64,000 nucleotides of DNA, from the NCBI RefSeq assembly GCF_018342475.1, contig NZ_JAEMUD010000003.1, positions 62,001 through 126,000 on the forward strand. The letters are read 5' to 3'. The translations under genes were made by a program, and so were the position numbers. Below are positions 1 to 9,221 of the stretch, one piece after another (positions within the stretch are counted from its first letter, which is position 1; every line of letters starts with the position of its first letter). Source of the stretch: Parachlamydia sp. AcF125 (GTDB taxonomy: Bacteria > Chlamydiota > Chlamydiia > Chlamydiales > Parachlamydiaceae). The notes under the pieces were generated by a model, which was not told where the DNA came from, searched no databases, and worked only from the letters and a program-made list of their open reading frames with translations.

Positions 1-1
1 G

Positions 2-163
2 GAAAAAAAGAGAGAAAATTCTCTTGACGCACAAGGTTCTAAAAAGAGTCTTCAAGGCCCCCAACAGGCTGAAAAAACTCTGCAAGAAATGCTGCTCGAT
101 GGGATAGAAGAGAGATCGAAACGGCGAAACAAAGCTGCCGCTGCAGAGCAGAAAGACGCTTAA
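2..163 (+). CDS. C-terminal end of an unidentified Lys/Glu/Gln-rich protein (partial)
   Basis: An open frame enters from the left edge and stops at TAA 161-163, giving the last 53 residues. The tail is charged and alanine-rich (ending ERSKRRNKAAAAEQKDA) and is probably helical. No domain can be recognised, and the start lies outside the window. It is followed by a large palindrome and duplicated debris, so it lies just outside the tandem duplication. It could also be a chance open frame, since it is short. Confidence 0.4.
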   Translation, partial: EKKRENSLDAQGSKKSLQGPQQAEKTLQEMLLDGIEERSKRRNKAAAAEQKDA

Positions 164-200
164 TCCAAAACAAAGAACAGCCTTATCAAATAGCCAATAA

Positions 201-236
201 TTTTTTAGGAAGCTCAATATTGAGCTTCCTAAAAAA
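201..236. repeat. Perfect 36-bp palindrome at the left edge of the duplicated unit
   Basis: Positions 201-236 read the same on both strands: T6, then AGGAAGCTCAAT and its reverse complement, then A6. Its right half recurs at about 4864-4883 at the start of the second unit. The first unit therefore seems to have gained an inverted copy of its own edge. There is no T-run after the stem on the + strand, so it is not a standard intrinsic terminator for the upstream frame. Confidence 0.8.
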
Positions 237-239
237 TTT

Positions 240-510
240 ACTCGTCAAATTCTCACCTTTTTTTAAATAAAAATCAACCAAAATTAATCAATTAATTGGC
301 CAGTTGCTGCGCCATTTTTGATTAAAATGCACATGAGCATTCTCATGATAAGGCCCTTGTAAAAATTCCCCTTCTCGTACGGCTATTTGTAAAGGAGGGT
401 GTCCCCTACCCATAAGAAAAACTCGCCGTTGCAGCTGCTTTGCCCAGCCCTTGTCCGTTTTTTCAATTAAAGAAAGTCTTTGCTTATTGAAAAGTCATTT
501 GCACTTTAGA
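240..510 (-). pseudogene. 3' fragment of the FAD oxidoreductase gene (copy 1)
   Basis: Reading leftward, this stretch matches the 3' end of the intact gene at 9394-10434, from around the GDAAATASFFHG codons to the C-terminus, with substitutions and small indels that break the frame. It has no start and no N-terminal FAD-binding region. It marks a breakpoint of the tandem duplication: the repeated unit carried only the last ~280 bp of the oxidoreductase gene. The fragment also supplies most of the DNA upstream of the first kinase gene. Confidence 0.75.
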
Positions 511-679
511 GGAGAGGTAGTTTTTCAGTTAAATGTTAAAAATTTCTACACCTAGCTAGCGTTAATTTTTAGAAGTTTACACCTCAGACTTGCGTGATTT
601 TTAATAAAACCACCATATAATTATATTTTTAATTTTATTTTTCGTTTTATAATTAAATCATAGTTAAGGAGGGTTAATT

Positions 680-2707
680 ATGAATTTTAATAATAATAAT
701 TATGAAAACCTTTTAAACTTCTGGAAGGAAAAGGAAACGTTACCGGCTGCAAAGGATAAAAAGAGATCCGAGCAAAGGACACCTTCGCAAGCCAAAATAA
801 CTGAAAAAGCCACAGAGGCTATCTCTCCTAAAAATACGCCTATCACTAGCTCTTCTAAAAAACAGAAGATGCAAGGTAAGAAAGAGAGCTTTCGCTCAAC
901 GCGTCCTCAAAAAGGGCAAAAATTTGAAAAGTTGAGAAATTTGTTTGAACAAGCAAGGCCTACGCAGCCATCTCCTGAGCGAAAAGCCTCCCCACGAAGA
1001 ATCGAAATCCCCCAAGTTTTTCTACAAGAGGAAGCTCAAAAGGAGCAATCTGTGGGATCTTCCCAGCAGAAAGGAAAAGCTGTTATTCCGCAGGCTTCTA
1101 AAAAAGAAGCATCTGCTCCTTCCCCAATAGAGGCAGAAAAAGAAGCAAGGAGGAAACTTAAGGGAAAGGAAAAAGAATCCATTGAGGAAACAGAAGCAAG
1201 GCTGAGGGAAGAACAACCTGCGGAAGAGCAAATTCTCCAGACTTTAGAGCAAAAGATCGCTAGATTACACCAAAAATTAGATGAGGATCCGAATGAGGAA
1301 GAGTTTGAAGCAATTCAAGAGAAATATAATGTTTTAATCGAGCTTGTTGAGGAAAGAAACATTAAATTAGGAGATTTGGAATCTGTAGTTGCTTATTTAG
1401 GCGCCAGAATCGCTGCACCCAAAGAAAGCATAGCGAGGCCATCCCGCCAACCAGCTCCTTTAGAAGTTGAGAACCCGGCCCCTGATCTTGCAGCGAAAAT
1501 CTCAGTTGAGACGGAGGTAATCGATAGAACCAATCAAAAAATCACCACGATTACCCTCGCTGAAGAACAAGCCTTATTTACTCTTCAATCGATTGCAGAA
1601 GATGTTGAAACATTGAAATCCTTTCTTAAAGAGAATCTCGAGGTGTTGAAATCCTTTGCAACAAATATCGAAAACTCGAAAACCTTTTTTAAAGAGAATT
1701 CTGAGATATTGAAATCCTTTCTCAAGGAGAATCTCATGATTAGGGGTAAATTTTCTAAGAAAGTAACTGGTTTGAGCCGTTCTTACACCGTCTCTCCCAG
1801 GGGGCGTATTTCCGTGCACCTTAAAACGGAGGAAAAGGTTCAAATTGGGAAACTTGTCAAAAAAGGAAAAATAGGCGGCGGAGCCTTTAAGAAAGCTAAA
1901 TTAATGCAAGAGGTGGACAAAGGTACATTTGAGGTCAGGGGAATTTTAGCTGAGGCATTAGATCCTTCTACTAGAAGCCGAGTATTTAATTTTATAAGGG
2001 ATATGAGAGGGGAAGAGCATATTTGCCAAATGGACTACGTGCAATGGTTTTCTAAGAGAAAAAAAACTTCTTCTATTATGGATGTGAATAAAAAGGGGGG
2101 GAGAAAAGAAGCTTTCATCTCAGAGTTTTATCCATTTACAGGAGAAGAAGTTATCTCTCTCATCCAAGAGAACCGTATCCCGTCAACATTATATATACCT
2201 ATAGCCCTTCAACTTGCATACGGGGTTCAATCGATGCATCAAAAAGGGTGGGTGCATCGAGATTTGAAACCTGGCAATATCTTTTTCCAATGGGATCCCT
2301 CAAACCCTACCGAAATAAAGGTGGCCATTGGGGATTTTGATACCGTTCATAAAACTAATGACGCGAATAGTACAAACGAATCTACGGGAACACCCGGTTA
2401 TATTCCCCCTGAGTATGGGATTGAAGAGCTGATCTCAGATGCAAAACCTGCAGATATCTATGCGTTAGGAGTGACTTTGTTAGAAATGTTTATGACGCAT
2501 GGACCGGCTCCTTGGAAAAAAGGTGCAGAAAACGTTGCTCAGCTTATGTACTTACCAATAAAAGGCGAATATAAACAAACATTGGAAGAATTAAGGCAAA
2601 ATGCAACCACTCCATTTGAACGTTTAATTTTAGAGATGTGTCAAAGTGATCCGCAGGCAAGGCCTTCGATAGAAGAGGTCATAAAAAGATTGGAGTCTAT
2701 GCTTTAG
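680..2707 (+). CDS. Atypical Ser/Thr kinase-like protein, copy 1 (candidate effector)
   Basis: 675 aa; the start is set by AAGGAGGG seven bases before ATG 680. Residues 1-390 are Lys/Glu/Gln-rich with coiled-coil-like stretches and no signal peptide or membrane segment. A kinase fold follows: glycine loop GGGAF at 399-403, HRDLKPGN at 526-533, GTPGYIPPEY, a conserved ADIYALG helix and the late Arg of QARPS. Two landmarks are altered. The segment where the beta-3 Lys should lie reads FEVRGI (Arg 420), and the metal-binding DFG reads DFD (552-554). Catalysis is therefore doubtful: it may be a pseudokinase or use an unusual mechanism. A host-directed effector role is inferred from family context. 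It converges on the ankyrin gene at 2927-4447 and has a paralogue at 5325. Confidence 0.85.
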   Translation: MNFNNNNYENLLNFWKEKETLPAAKDKKRSEQRTPSQAKITEKATEAISPKNTPITSSSKKQKMQGKKESFRSTRPQKGQKFEKLRNLFEQARPTQPSPERKASPRRIEIPQVFLQEEAQKEQSVGSSQQKGKAVIPQASKKEASAPSPIEAEKEARRKLKGKEKESIEETEARLREEQPAEEQILQTLEQKIARLHQKLDEDPNEEEFEAIQEKYNVLIELVEERNIKLGDLESVVAYLGARIAAPKESIARPSRQPAPLEVENPAPDLAAKISVETEVIDRTNQKITTITLAEEQALFTLQSIAEDVETLKSFLKENLEVLKSFATNIENSKTFFKENSEILKSFLKENLMIRGKFSKKVTGLSRSYTVSPRGRISVHLKTEEKVQIGKLVKKGKIGGGAFKKAKLMQEVDKGTFEVRGILAEALDPSTRSRVFNFIRDMRGEEHICQMDYVQWFSKRKKTSSIMDVNKKGGRKEAFISEFYPFTGEEVISLIQENRIPSTLYIPIALQLAYGVQSMHQKGWVHRDLKPGNIFFQWDPSNPTEIKVAIGDFDTVHKTNDANSTNESTGTPGYIPPEYGIEELISDAKPADIYALGVTLLEMFMTHGPAPWKKGAENVAQLMYLPIKGEYKQTLEELRQNATTPFERLILEMCQSDPQARPSIEEVIKRLESML

Positions 2708-2734
2708 CCTCAGTTTCACGTAAGCTGCCTTTTT

Positions 2735-2779
2735 GCTGTATTCTGAGTTAGTTTTATTAAAAAAGCCTCAGTATACAGC
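2735..2779. other. Hairpin downstream of kinase copy 1
   Basis: GCTGTATTCTGAG (2735-2747) pairs with CTCAGTATACAGC (2767-2779), 12 of 13 positions, across a 19-nt loop. It begins 27 nt after the kinase stop. The same hairpin lies at 7290-7334 after copy 2, where it is a perfect 13-bp stem. No T-run follows, so it may protect the 3' end of the mRNA or act as a weak terminator between the convergent genes. Confidence 0.5.
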
Positions 2780-2926
2780 GGCAATTAAAGGCGCGTTTAG
2801 GCGAATCTCTTTTTGATAGCTGGATAAAAGCTCATGTAGAGAGGATAAAAAGCTTAGGCGCGCCTCTTAAGCCAACTATAAATTCCTTGGCACAGGGGGA
2901 TGGAATATATTTTAGCAAATTTCGAA

Positions 2927-4447
2927 CTAAGTGGCAGCCCCTCCATTAGTAGATTTTTTAGACCTTTCCTCTCTACGCTCTTTAAGACTTTCTTCATTGA
3001 GATGACGCAAAAAAGCAAAAAATTTCGATAAATTTTGATTAGCATCTTTCTCTATCAGTATTTTTTTAACTGCCTTCAGCCGAGATTCCATTTTGGGGTT
3101 TTGAAGATAATGAACTCCTTGAATGCTGAGATGGCAGTAAGCGCTAACTCCGTTTTTATCTATTTTATTAATTTCTGCGCCGTTTTTAAGAAGATAGTCG
3201 ACCATCTCATAGCGCCCAAGGCAAGCGGCTATCATTAAGGGAGTGCGCCCTTGATGGTCCTCACAATTAATATCTCCTCCCTTAGTTAAGAGGTGCTTTA
3301 CGGCTGGAATGTTATTGCTTTCAGCGGCCAGATGGAGAGGTGTTGAGTTTTCGTCCGTAATGTGGGTGGGCGTTGTTTTTAATTGACGCTCGAGAACTTG
3401 ATTAAGTGCGCTATTTGTAGTTCGGCACCAGATAGAAGCCATGATTTGAGGGTTTGTATTTTCTCCCTTCAAATACTCTTGCGCAGCATGCAGGCGATCT
3501 GCCTGGCTCCACTTTTTAAATTGCTCTTTTTCGTCATTTCCGCTTTCTAAAAAAAGCATGCCGCGCAACACCAACTTAGCTAAAGCCCAAGCCCAAAATC
3601 CTCCTTTTTGAGGGGTAGTGGGAATATAGTGTTGAGGAGTAAGGCCGAGTTCTTTATCGACTACTTTTTCAAAATAATAGAGGGGAATGTAGCAGCCTAG
3701 CATCTCTTGGATAAATTCTGCTGTAAAAAGAGAAGGATCATTCAATTTATAAATATGTAAGCCTGTTGGTTGGGTTAATCGTACCCCTTTGTTGAGTTTG
3801 ATTAGGCAATCTCCTTTAAGAAGAAAGCCGCATCGATACCCCTCTCTAACATCTTTATCCGGCTTGGCTCTTAAAGCTAAAAAAATTATTTTTCCCTGCT
3901 GGTATTCTTCTAAAAGAGTCTGCGCCTTTTTATAGGTATCCCGTTCCTCTTCCATTTTTAGGATAGCCTGCAGATTGGATAGTATGGTTTCTTTTAGAGG
4001 AGAATCGAGGTGCCTTTCAAGTGAATCATAAAGAGCCTGAAAGGCGTTCCTATGATCAAGATTGTCAAGGGCAAAAGTTTGTTCATTGAGCTGGCTAGTT
4101 CCGCACAGGCTAAATCGATGGGCAAGAAGCTTAATATTATTGATGGAAGCTAGCTGAGCGTTTAATCGATATGAGGCTTCAATAGCCCTCAATCTCTTAA
4201 GGGCTTTAGCACCTTTTCTCAGCATAATCTCTAAAGCAGCTGCTCTTTTCTGCACAGCCTCTAAATCGTTAGCGAGAAGCCCCCACCTTTCGCAATAATT
4301 TTTTACAAAAATTTTGTCTTGAGGATTTGTTGCTCGCAACATCACCCTTGTAAAAGGGTCTAAATTAACGTCTTGAGGATCATTTTGGCTGAGATCAAAA
4401 GAGGGCGTAGCAACATACGGAGCTGGGGATATAGGTTGAACATTCAT
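2927..4447 (-). CDS. Ankyrin-repeat protein, copy 1
   Basis: 506 aa, starting MNVQPISP, with AAGGAT before the ATG. There is no signal peptide. Residues ~1-360 form a helical region of no recognised family, including a segment with many His/Leu around RHLDSPLKETIL. Residues ~365-440 contain two clear ankyrin repeats (TPLHLAAESNN..., TPLMIAACLGR...) and a degenerate third. Ankyrin repeats bind proteins; in amoeba symbionts such proteins are often secreted effectors (family knowledge, not shown here). The gene faces the kinase gene tail to tail, and the pair has been duplicated as a unit, with a near-identical paralogue at 7482-9002. Its upstream region shares a box with the F-box/LRR genes. 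Confidence 0.85.
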   Translation of the reverse strand: MNVQPISPAPYVATPSFDLSQNDPQDVNLDPFTRVMLRATNPQDKIFVKNYCERWGLLANDLEAVQKRAAALEIMLRKGAKALKRLRAIEASYRLNAQLASINNIKLLAHRFSLCGTSQLNEQTFALDNLDHRNAFQALYDSLERHLDSPLKETILSNLQAILKMEEERDTYKKAQTLLEEYQQGKIIFLALRAKPDKDVREGYRCGFLLKGDCLIKLNKGVRLTQPTGLHIYKLNDPSLFTAEFIQEMLGCYIPLYYFEKVVDKELGLTPQHYIPTTPQKGGFWAWALAKLVLRGMLFLESGNDEKEQFKKWSQADRLHAAQEYLKGENTNPQIMASIWCRTTNSALNQVLERQLKTTPTHITDENSTPLHLAAESNNIPAVKHLLTKGGDINCEDHQGRTPLMIAACLGRYEMVDYLLKNGAEINKIDKNGVSAYCHLSIQGVHYLQNPKMESRLKAVKKILIEKDANQNLSKFFAFLRHLNEESLKERREERSKKSTNGGAAT

Positions 4448-4575
4448 TTTACTTATCCTTTTTATTAAATTTATACCCTAAACTTTAAGTTGATATTTTT
4501 GCAACTTAGATAAAGAGATACGAGCAAAACTTTTGCGTAAAAAAACCTCTTTATAGTTTAAAAGCTTTTAATAAC

Positions 4576-4600
4576 GACTAACAAGCTAAACATGTAAAGT
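4576..4600 (-). promoter_or_regulatory. Shared upstream box of the ankyrin gene (copy 1)
   Basis: Read on the - strand this 25-nt element starts ACTTTAC and ends TGTTAGTC. It agrees at 20 of 25 positions with 21907-21931 upstream of an F-box/LRR gene, and is repeated at 9133-9157 before the second ankyrin gene. It lies about 130 nt before the ankyrin start. It could be a promoter (TTTAC-like -35) or an operator; which is not decided by sequence alone. Confidence 0.45.
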
Positions 4601-4669
4601 CAAAATAATAAAAGCTATTAAATTTTACTATGCTTTAGTTATTTTGTGAAAGTTTTTTTTTAAGTCATA

Positions 4670-4840
4670 ATGAAAAAGCATCTAATGAAGGCGAGCCGGC
4701 CTAAGAGAAGACTTAGATCTAAAGGATCTATAGCTGAAATGATGGAGCTTGTGATTTTATTTCCCCAACTCAGGCTAGAACTTTTAAAAACTTTTACAGC
4801 TAAATTAAGACTTGCTTCCAAAAAGTATTTCCTAAAGTGA
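4670..4840 (+). CDS. Possible small basic protein (56 aa)
   Basis: ATG 4670 to TGA 4838-4840 encodes a basic N-terminus (MKKHLMKASRPKRRLRSKGS) followed by an amphipathic Leu-rich segment. No ribosome binding site is evident. The second copy, from about 9222, has lost one base near the start and is not open from the ATG. It may be a small gene, or the end of an older gene carried inside the duplication. Confidence 0.25.
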   Translation: MKKHLMKASRPKRRLRSKGSIAEMMELVILFPQLRLELLKTFTAKLRLASKKYFLK

Positions 4841-4869
4841 GTCGGTAAGACCCTGATTTGCCAACATTG

Positions 4870-5155
4870 AGCTTCCTAAAAAATTTATTCGGCAAAACCC
4901 GGCTCTTCTTCAAACAAAAATCGAGCAAAGTTAATCAATTGATCGGCAAGCTGCCTCATTTTTTGGTTAAAACGCGCATGAGCATTCTCATGATAAGGCC
5001 CTTGAAAAATTCCCCTTCTCGTACGGCTATTTGTAAAGGAGTGTGTCCCCCACCCATAAGAAAAACTCGCCGTTGCGGCTGCTTTGCCCAGCCCTTGTCC
5101 GTTTTTTCAACTAAAGTAAGTCTTTGCTTATTGAAAAGCCATTTGCTCTGCAGAG
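4870..5155 (-). pseudogene. 3' fragment of the FAD oxidoreductase gene (copy 2)
   Basis: Closely matches the 3' end of the intact oxidoreductase gene (bases ~9385-9670 read leftward), including the codons for the final FLFEEEPGFAE, with later indels and substitutions. It lacks everything upstream and cannot be expressed as an oxidoreductase. It is better preserved than the copy at 240-510. Confidence 0.8.
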
Positions 5156-5324
5156 GAGGGGCAGTTTTTTCAGTTAAATGTTAAAAATTTCTACACCTAG
5201 CTAGCGTTAACTTTTAGAAGTTTACACCTCAGACTTGAGTCATTTTTAATAAAACTACTATATAATTATATTTTTAATTTTATTTTTCGTTTTATAATTA
5301 AATCATAGTTAAGGAGGGTTAATT

Positions 5325-7262
5325 ATGAGCTTTGATTATAATAATTATAAAAACCTTTTAAACTTCTGGAAGGAAAAAGAAACATTATCTCATGCCAAAG
5401 ATAAAAAGAGATCCGAGCAAAAGACACCTTCGCAAGCCAAAATAACTGAAAAAGCCACAGAGGCTATCTCTCCTAAAAATACGCCTATCACTAGCTCTTC
5501 TAAAAAACAGAAGGCGCAAGGTAAGAAAGAGAGCTTTCGCTCAACGCGTCCTCAAAAAGGGCAAAAATTTGAAAAGCTGAGAAATTTGTTTGAACAAGCA
5601 AGGCCTATGCAGCTATCTCCTGAGCGAAAAGCCTCCCCACGAAGAATCGAAATCCCCCAAGTTTTTCTACAAGAGGAAGCTCAAAAGGAGCAATCTGTGG
5701 GATCTTCCCAGCAGAAAGGAAAAGCTGTTATTCCACGGGATTTTAAGCAGGCTTTTAATAGAAAAAAATCTGTTTCTTCCCCCCTAGAGGCAGAAAAAGA
5801 GGCAAGAAGAAAATTGAAGGGAAAGGAAAAAGAATCAATCGAAGAAGCCGAAGTAAGAGAAGGAGAAGAAAATCTTAAAGGAGAGCAAATTCTCAAAACT
5901 TTAGAACAAACGATCGCTAGATTAGAGCAAAAATTAGATCAGCATCTGAATGAGGAAAAGTTAGAAGCGATTTGGGGGGAATATGATGATTTACTCAAGC
6001 TTGTTGATGAAGGAGACATTGAATTAGGAGATCTTCGTTCTTTAATTGTTCACTTAAAAACCAAAATTAATGAACAAGAAAAAAGAATAGCGCATGAACC
6101 TTCACAACCTGCTCCATTAGGAGTTGAGACCCCACACCCTAGACTTGCAGCTGACGAGGTCATGGACAAAACACCTGAAAGGATCACCACAATCATTGCA
6201 GCTGAAGAAGAAGCGTTATTTACTCTTAGATCGATTGAAGAAGATATTGAAAAATTGAAATCCTTTCTTAAAGAGAAACCCGAGATTAGGGGTAAGCTTT
6301 CTAAGAAAGTAACTGGCTTAACCCGTTCCTACACTGTCTCTCCAAATGGACGTATTTCCGTACATGTTAAAAAGGAAGAAAAGGTTCAAATTGGGGAACT
6401 TGTAAAAAAAGGAAAAATAGGAGGTGGAGCCTTTAAGAAAGCCAAATTAATGCAAGATGTGAAAACAGGGGCATTTGAGGTCAGAGGAATTTTAACTAAG
6501 TTATTAGACTCTTCTACAAGAAGCACAATATTTAATTTTATTAAGGACATGAGGGGGGAAGAGCATATTTGCCAAATGGGCCACGTGAAATGGACTTCTA
6601 GAAGAACGGAATCTTCTTCGTCTTCTTCTATTATGAATGCCCATAAAACGGGGGGATTAAAAGAAGCTTTCATCTCAGAGTTTTATCCATTTACCGGAGA
6701 AGCAATCATCTCTTTAATCAAAGAGAACCGCATCCCGCCCAAATTACGTCTCTCTATGGCCCTTCAACTTGCACAAGGGGTTCAATCGATGCATCAAAAA
6801 GGATGGGTACATAGAGATTTAAAACCCGGTAATGTTTTTTTTCACTGGAATCACTCAAATCCTACCATAATAAAAGCGGCCATTGGAGATTTTGATACCG
6901 TTCATAAAACTGATGACAAGCCAAGGACTATGGATGCTATGGGAACAGGCGGTTATATTCCCCCTGAGTATGTATCTGAAACGGATGTTTTAGATGCAAA
7001 ACCTGCTGATATCTATGCATTAGGGGTGACTTTGTTAGAAATGTTTATGACCCATGGACTAGCTCCTTGGAAAGAAGGTGTAGAGGATCCTTTTCAGCTT
7101 ATGTTCTTAATAACACAAGACGAGTATAAGCAAACATTGGAAGAATTAAGGCGAAATGCAACCACTCCATTTGAACATTTAATTTTAGACATGTGTCAAA
7201 GCGATCCGCAGGCAAGGCCTTCGATAGAAGAGGTCATAAAAAGATTGGAGTCTATGCTTTAG
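5325..7262 (+). CDS. Atypical Ser/Thr kinase-like protein, copy 2
   Basis: 645 aa; start set by AAGGAGGG before ATG 5325. It is a paralogue of the protein at 680-2707. The first ~120 residues are nearly identical, the middle (about 145-330) is diverged and shorter, and the kinase region is again similar. Glycine loop GGGAF is at 366-370, HRDLKPGN at 496-503, DFD instead of DFG at 522-524, and Arg 387 lies where the beta-3 Lys is expected. The tail after the invariant late Arg is identical in both copies. Because both copies keep the same two departures from the kinase consensus while diverging elsewhere, the altered site looks ancestral and maintained rather than a decay event. No secretion signal is recognisable. 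Confidence 0.85.
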   Translation: MSFDYNNYKNLLNFWKEKETLSHAKDKKRSEQKTPSQAKITEKATEAISPKNTPITSSSKKQKAQGKKESFRSTRPQKGQKFEKLRNLFEQARPMQLSPERKASPRRIEIPQVFLQEEAQKEQSVGSSQQKGKAVIPRDFKQAFNRKKSVSSPLEAEKEARRKLKGKEKESIEEAEVREGEENLKGEQILKTLEQTIARLEQKLDQHLNEEKLEAIWGEYDDLLKLVDEGDIELGDLRSLIVHLKTKINEQEKRIAHEPSQPAPLGVETPHPRLAADEVMDKTPERITTIIAAEEEALFTLRSIEEDIEKLKSFLKEKPEIRGKLSKKVTGLTRSYTVSPNGRISVHVKKEEKVQIGELVKKGKIGGGAFKKAKLMQDVKTGAFEVRGILTKLLDSSTRSTIFNFIKDMRGEEHICQMGHVKWTSRRTESSSSSSIMNAHKTGGLKEAFISEFYPFTGEAIISLIKENRIPPKLRLSMALQLAQGVQSMHQKGWVHRDLKPGNVFFHWNHSNPTIIKAAIGDFDTVHKTDDKPRTMDAMGTGGYIPPEYVSETDVLDAKPADIYALGVTLLEMFMTHGLAPWKEGVEDPFQLMFLITQDEYKQTLEELRRNATTPFEHLILDMCQSDPQARPSIEEVIKRLESML

Positions 7263-7289
7263 CCTTAGTTTCACGTAAGTTGCCTTCTT

Positions 7290-7334
7290 GCTGTATTCTG
7301 AGTCAGATTTATTAAAAAAGCCTCAGAATACAGC
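7290..7334. other. Hairpin downstream of kinase copy 2
   Basis: GCTGTATTCTGAG (7290-7302) pairs perfectly with CTCAGAATACAGC (7322-7334). It corresponds to 2735-2779 and lies 28 nt past the kinase stop, between two convergent genes. No T-run follows it. Confidence 0.5.
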
Positions 7335-7481
7335 GGTAATTAAAGGCACGTTTAGGCGAAACTCTTTTTGATAGCTGGATAAAAGCTCATGCAGAGAGGA
7401 TAAAAAGCTTAGGCGCGCCTCTTAAGCCAACCATAAATTCCCTGGCACGTGGGGATGGAATATATTTTAGCGAATCTTGAG

Positions 7482-9002
7482 CTAAGTGACAGCCCCTCCA
7501 TTAGTAGATTTTTTAGACCTTTCTTCTCTAAATTCTTTAAGATTTTCCTCACCGCGATGACGCAAAAAAGCAAAAAATTTCGATAAATTTTTATTAGCGC
7601 CATTTTCTATTAGTATTTTTTTAACTACCTTCAACCGAGATTCCATTTTGGGGTTTTGAAGATAATGATATCCTTGAATGCTGAGATGGCAGTAGGCGCT
7701 AACGCCGTTTTTATCTATTTTATTAATCTCTGCGCCGTTTTTAAGAAGATAGTCGACCATCTCATAGCGCCCAAGGCAAGCGGCTATCATTAAGGGAGTA
7801 CGCCCTTGATGGTCCTCACAATTAATATCTCCTCCCTTAGTTAAGAGGTGCTGTACGGCTGGAATGTTATTGCTTTCAGCGGCCAGATGGAGAGGTGTTG
7901 ATTTTTCATCCGTAATGTGGGTGGGCGTTGCCTTTAATTGACGCTCGAGAATTTGATTAAGTGCGCTATTTGTAGTTCGGCACCAGACAGAAGCCATGAT
8001 TTGAGGGTTTGTATTTTCTCCCTTCAAATACTCTTGCGCAGCATGCAGGCGATCTGTCTGGCTCCACTTTTTAAATTGCTCTTTTTCGTCATTTCCGCTT
8101 TCTAAAAAAAGCATGCCGCGCAACACCAGCTTAGCTAAAGCCCAAGCCCAAAATCCTCCTTTTTGAGGGGTAGTGGGGATATAGTGTTGGGGAGTAAGGC
8201 CGAGTTCTTCATCGACTGCTTCTTCAAAATAATAGAGGGGAATGCAGCAGCCTAGCATCTTTTGGATAAATTCTGCTGTAAGGAGAGAAGGATCATTCAA
8301 TTTATAAATATGTAAACCTGCTGGTTGGCATAATCGTCCCCCTTTGTTGAGTTTGATTAGGCAATCTTCTTTGAGAAGAAAACCGCATCGGTGCCCTTCT
8401 TTAACATCTCTATCCGACTCGGCTCTTAAAGCTAAAAAAATTATTTTTCCCTGCTGGTATTCTTCTAAAAGAGTCTGCGCCTTTTTATAGGTATCCCGTT
8501 CCTCTTCCATTTTTAGGATAGCCTGCAGATTGGATAGGATGGTTTCTTTTAGAGGAGAATCGAGGTGCCTTTCAAGTGAATCATAAAGAGCCTGAAAGGC
8601 GTTCCTATGATCAAGATTGTCAAGGGCAAAAGTTTGTTCATTGAGCTGGCTAGTTCCGCACAGGCTAAATCGATGGGCAAGAAGCTTAATATTATTGATG
8701 GAAGCTAGCTGAGCATTTAATCGATATGAGGCTTCAATAGCCCTCAATCTCTTAAGCGCTTTAGCACCTTTTTTCAGCATAATCTCTAGATTAGCTGCTC
8801 TTTTTTGCACAGCCTCTAAATCGTTAGCGAGAAGCCCCCATCTTTCGCAATAATTTTTTACAAAAATTTTGTCTTGAGTATTTTTTGCTCGCAACATCAC
8901 CCTTGTAAAAGGGTCTAAATGAACGTCTTGAGGATCATTTTGGCTGAGATCAGAAGAGGGCGTAGCAACATACGGGGCTGGGGATATAGGTTGAACATTC
9001 AT
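7482..9002 (-). CDS. Ankyrin-repeat protein, copy 2
   Basis: 506 aa from ATG at 9002 (MNVQPISP), preceded by AAGGAT as in copy 1; a TTG 21 bases upstream would add seven residues but has no support. It is nearly identical to the protein at 2927-4447, with scattered substitutions, several in charged residues (for example around 205-235), and keeps all ankyrin consensus residues. Both copies are intact, so both may be used. It converges with kinase copy 2. Function is unknown beyond protein binding by the ankyrin repeats. Confidence 0.85.
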   Translation of the reverse strand: MNVQPISPAPYVATPSSDLSQNDPQDVHLDPFTRVMLRAKNTQDKIFVKNYCERWGLLANDLEAVQKRAANLEIMLKKGAKALKRLRAIEASYRLNAQLASINNIKLLAHRFSLCGTSQLNEQTFALDNLDHRNAFQALYDSLERHLDSPLKETILSNLQAILKMEEERDTYKKAQTLLEEYQQGKIIFLALRAESDRDVKEGHRCGFLLKEDCLIKLNKGGRLCQPAGLHIYKLNDPSLLTAEFIQKMLGCCIPLYYFEEAVDEELGLTPQHYIPTTPQKGGFWAWALAKLVLRGMLFLESGNDEKEQFKKWSQTDRLHAAQEYLKGENTNPQIMASVWCRTTNSALNQILERQLKATPTHITDEKSTPLHLAAESNNIPAVQHLLTKGGDINCEDHQGRTPLMIAACLGRYEMVDYLLKNGAEINKIDKNGVSAYCHLSIQGYHYLQNPKMESRLKVVKKILIENGANKNLSKFFAFLRHRGEENLKEFREERSKKSTNGGAVT

Positions 9003-9132
9003 TTTACTTATCCTTTTTATCAAATTTATACCCTAAACTTTAAGTTGATATTTTTGCAACTTAGATAAAGAGATACGAGCAAAACTTTTGCGTAAAAAAA
9101 CACCTCTTTATAGTTTAAAAGCTTTTAATAAC

Positions 9133-9157
9133 GACTAACAAGCTAAACATGTAAGGT
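9133..9157 (-). promoter_or_regulatory. Shared upstream box of the ankyrin gene (copy 2)
   Basis: Same 25-nt element as 4576-4600, differing at one base, in the same position relative to the ankyrin start. Confidence 0.4.
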
Positions 9158-9221
9158 CAAAATAATAAAAGCTATTAATTTTTACTATGCTTTAGTTATT
9201 TTGCGATTTTTTTTTAATTCA

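Larger units (their letters stand above)
231..4857. repeat. Tandem duplication, unit 1 (oxidoreductase fragment, kinase, ankyrin)
   Basis: This block matches 4858-9380 gene for gene and largely base for base. The order is a 3' fragment of the FAD oxidoreductase, a kinase-like gene on +, an ankyrin gene on -, and about 170 bp leading to the next fragment. Long runs are identical by eye, for example the first 100 codons of the kinases, while the middle of the kinase genes has diverged. Edges are approximate because they were found by eye. Confidence 0.85.
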
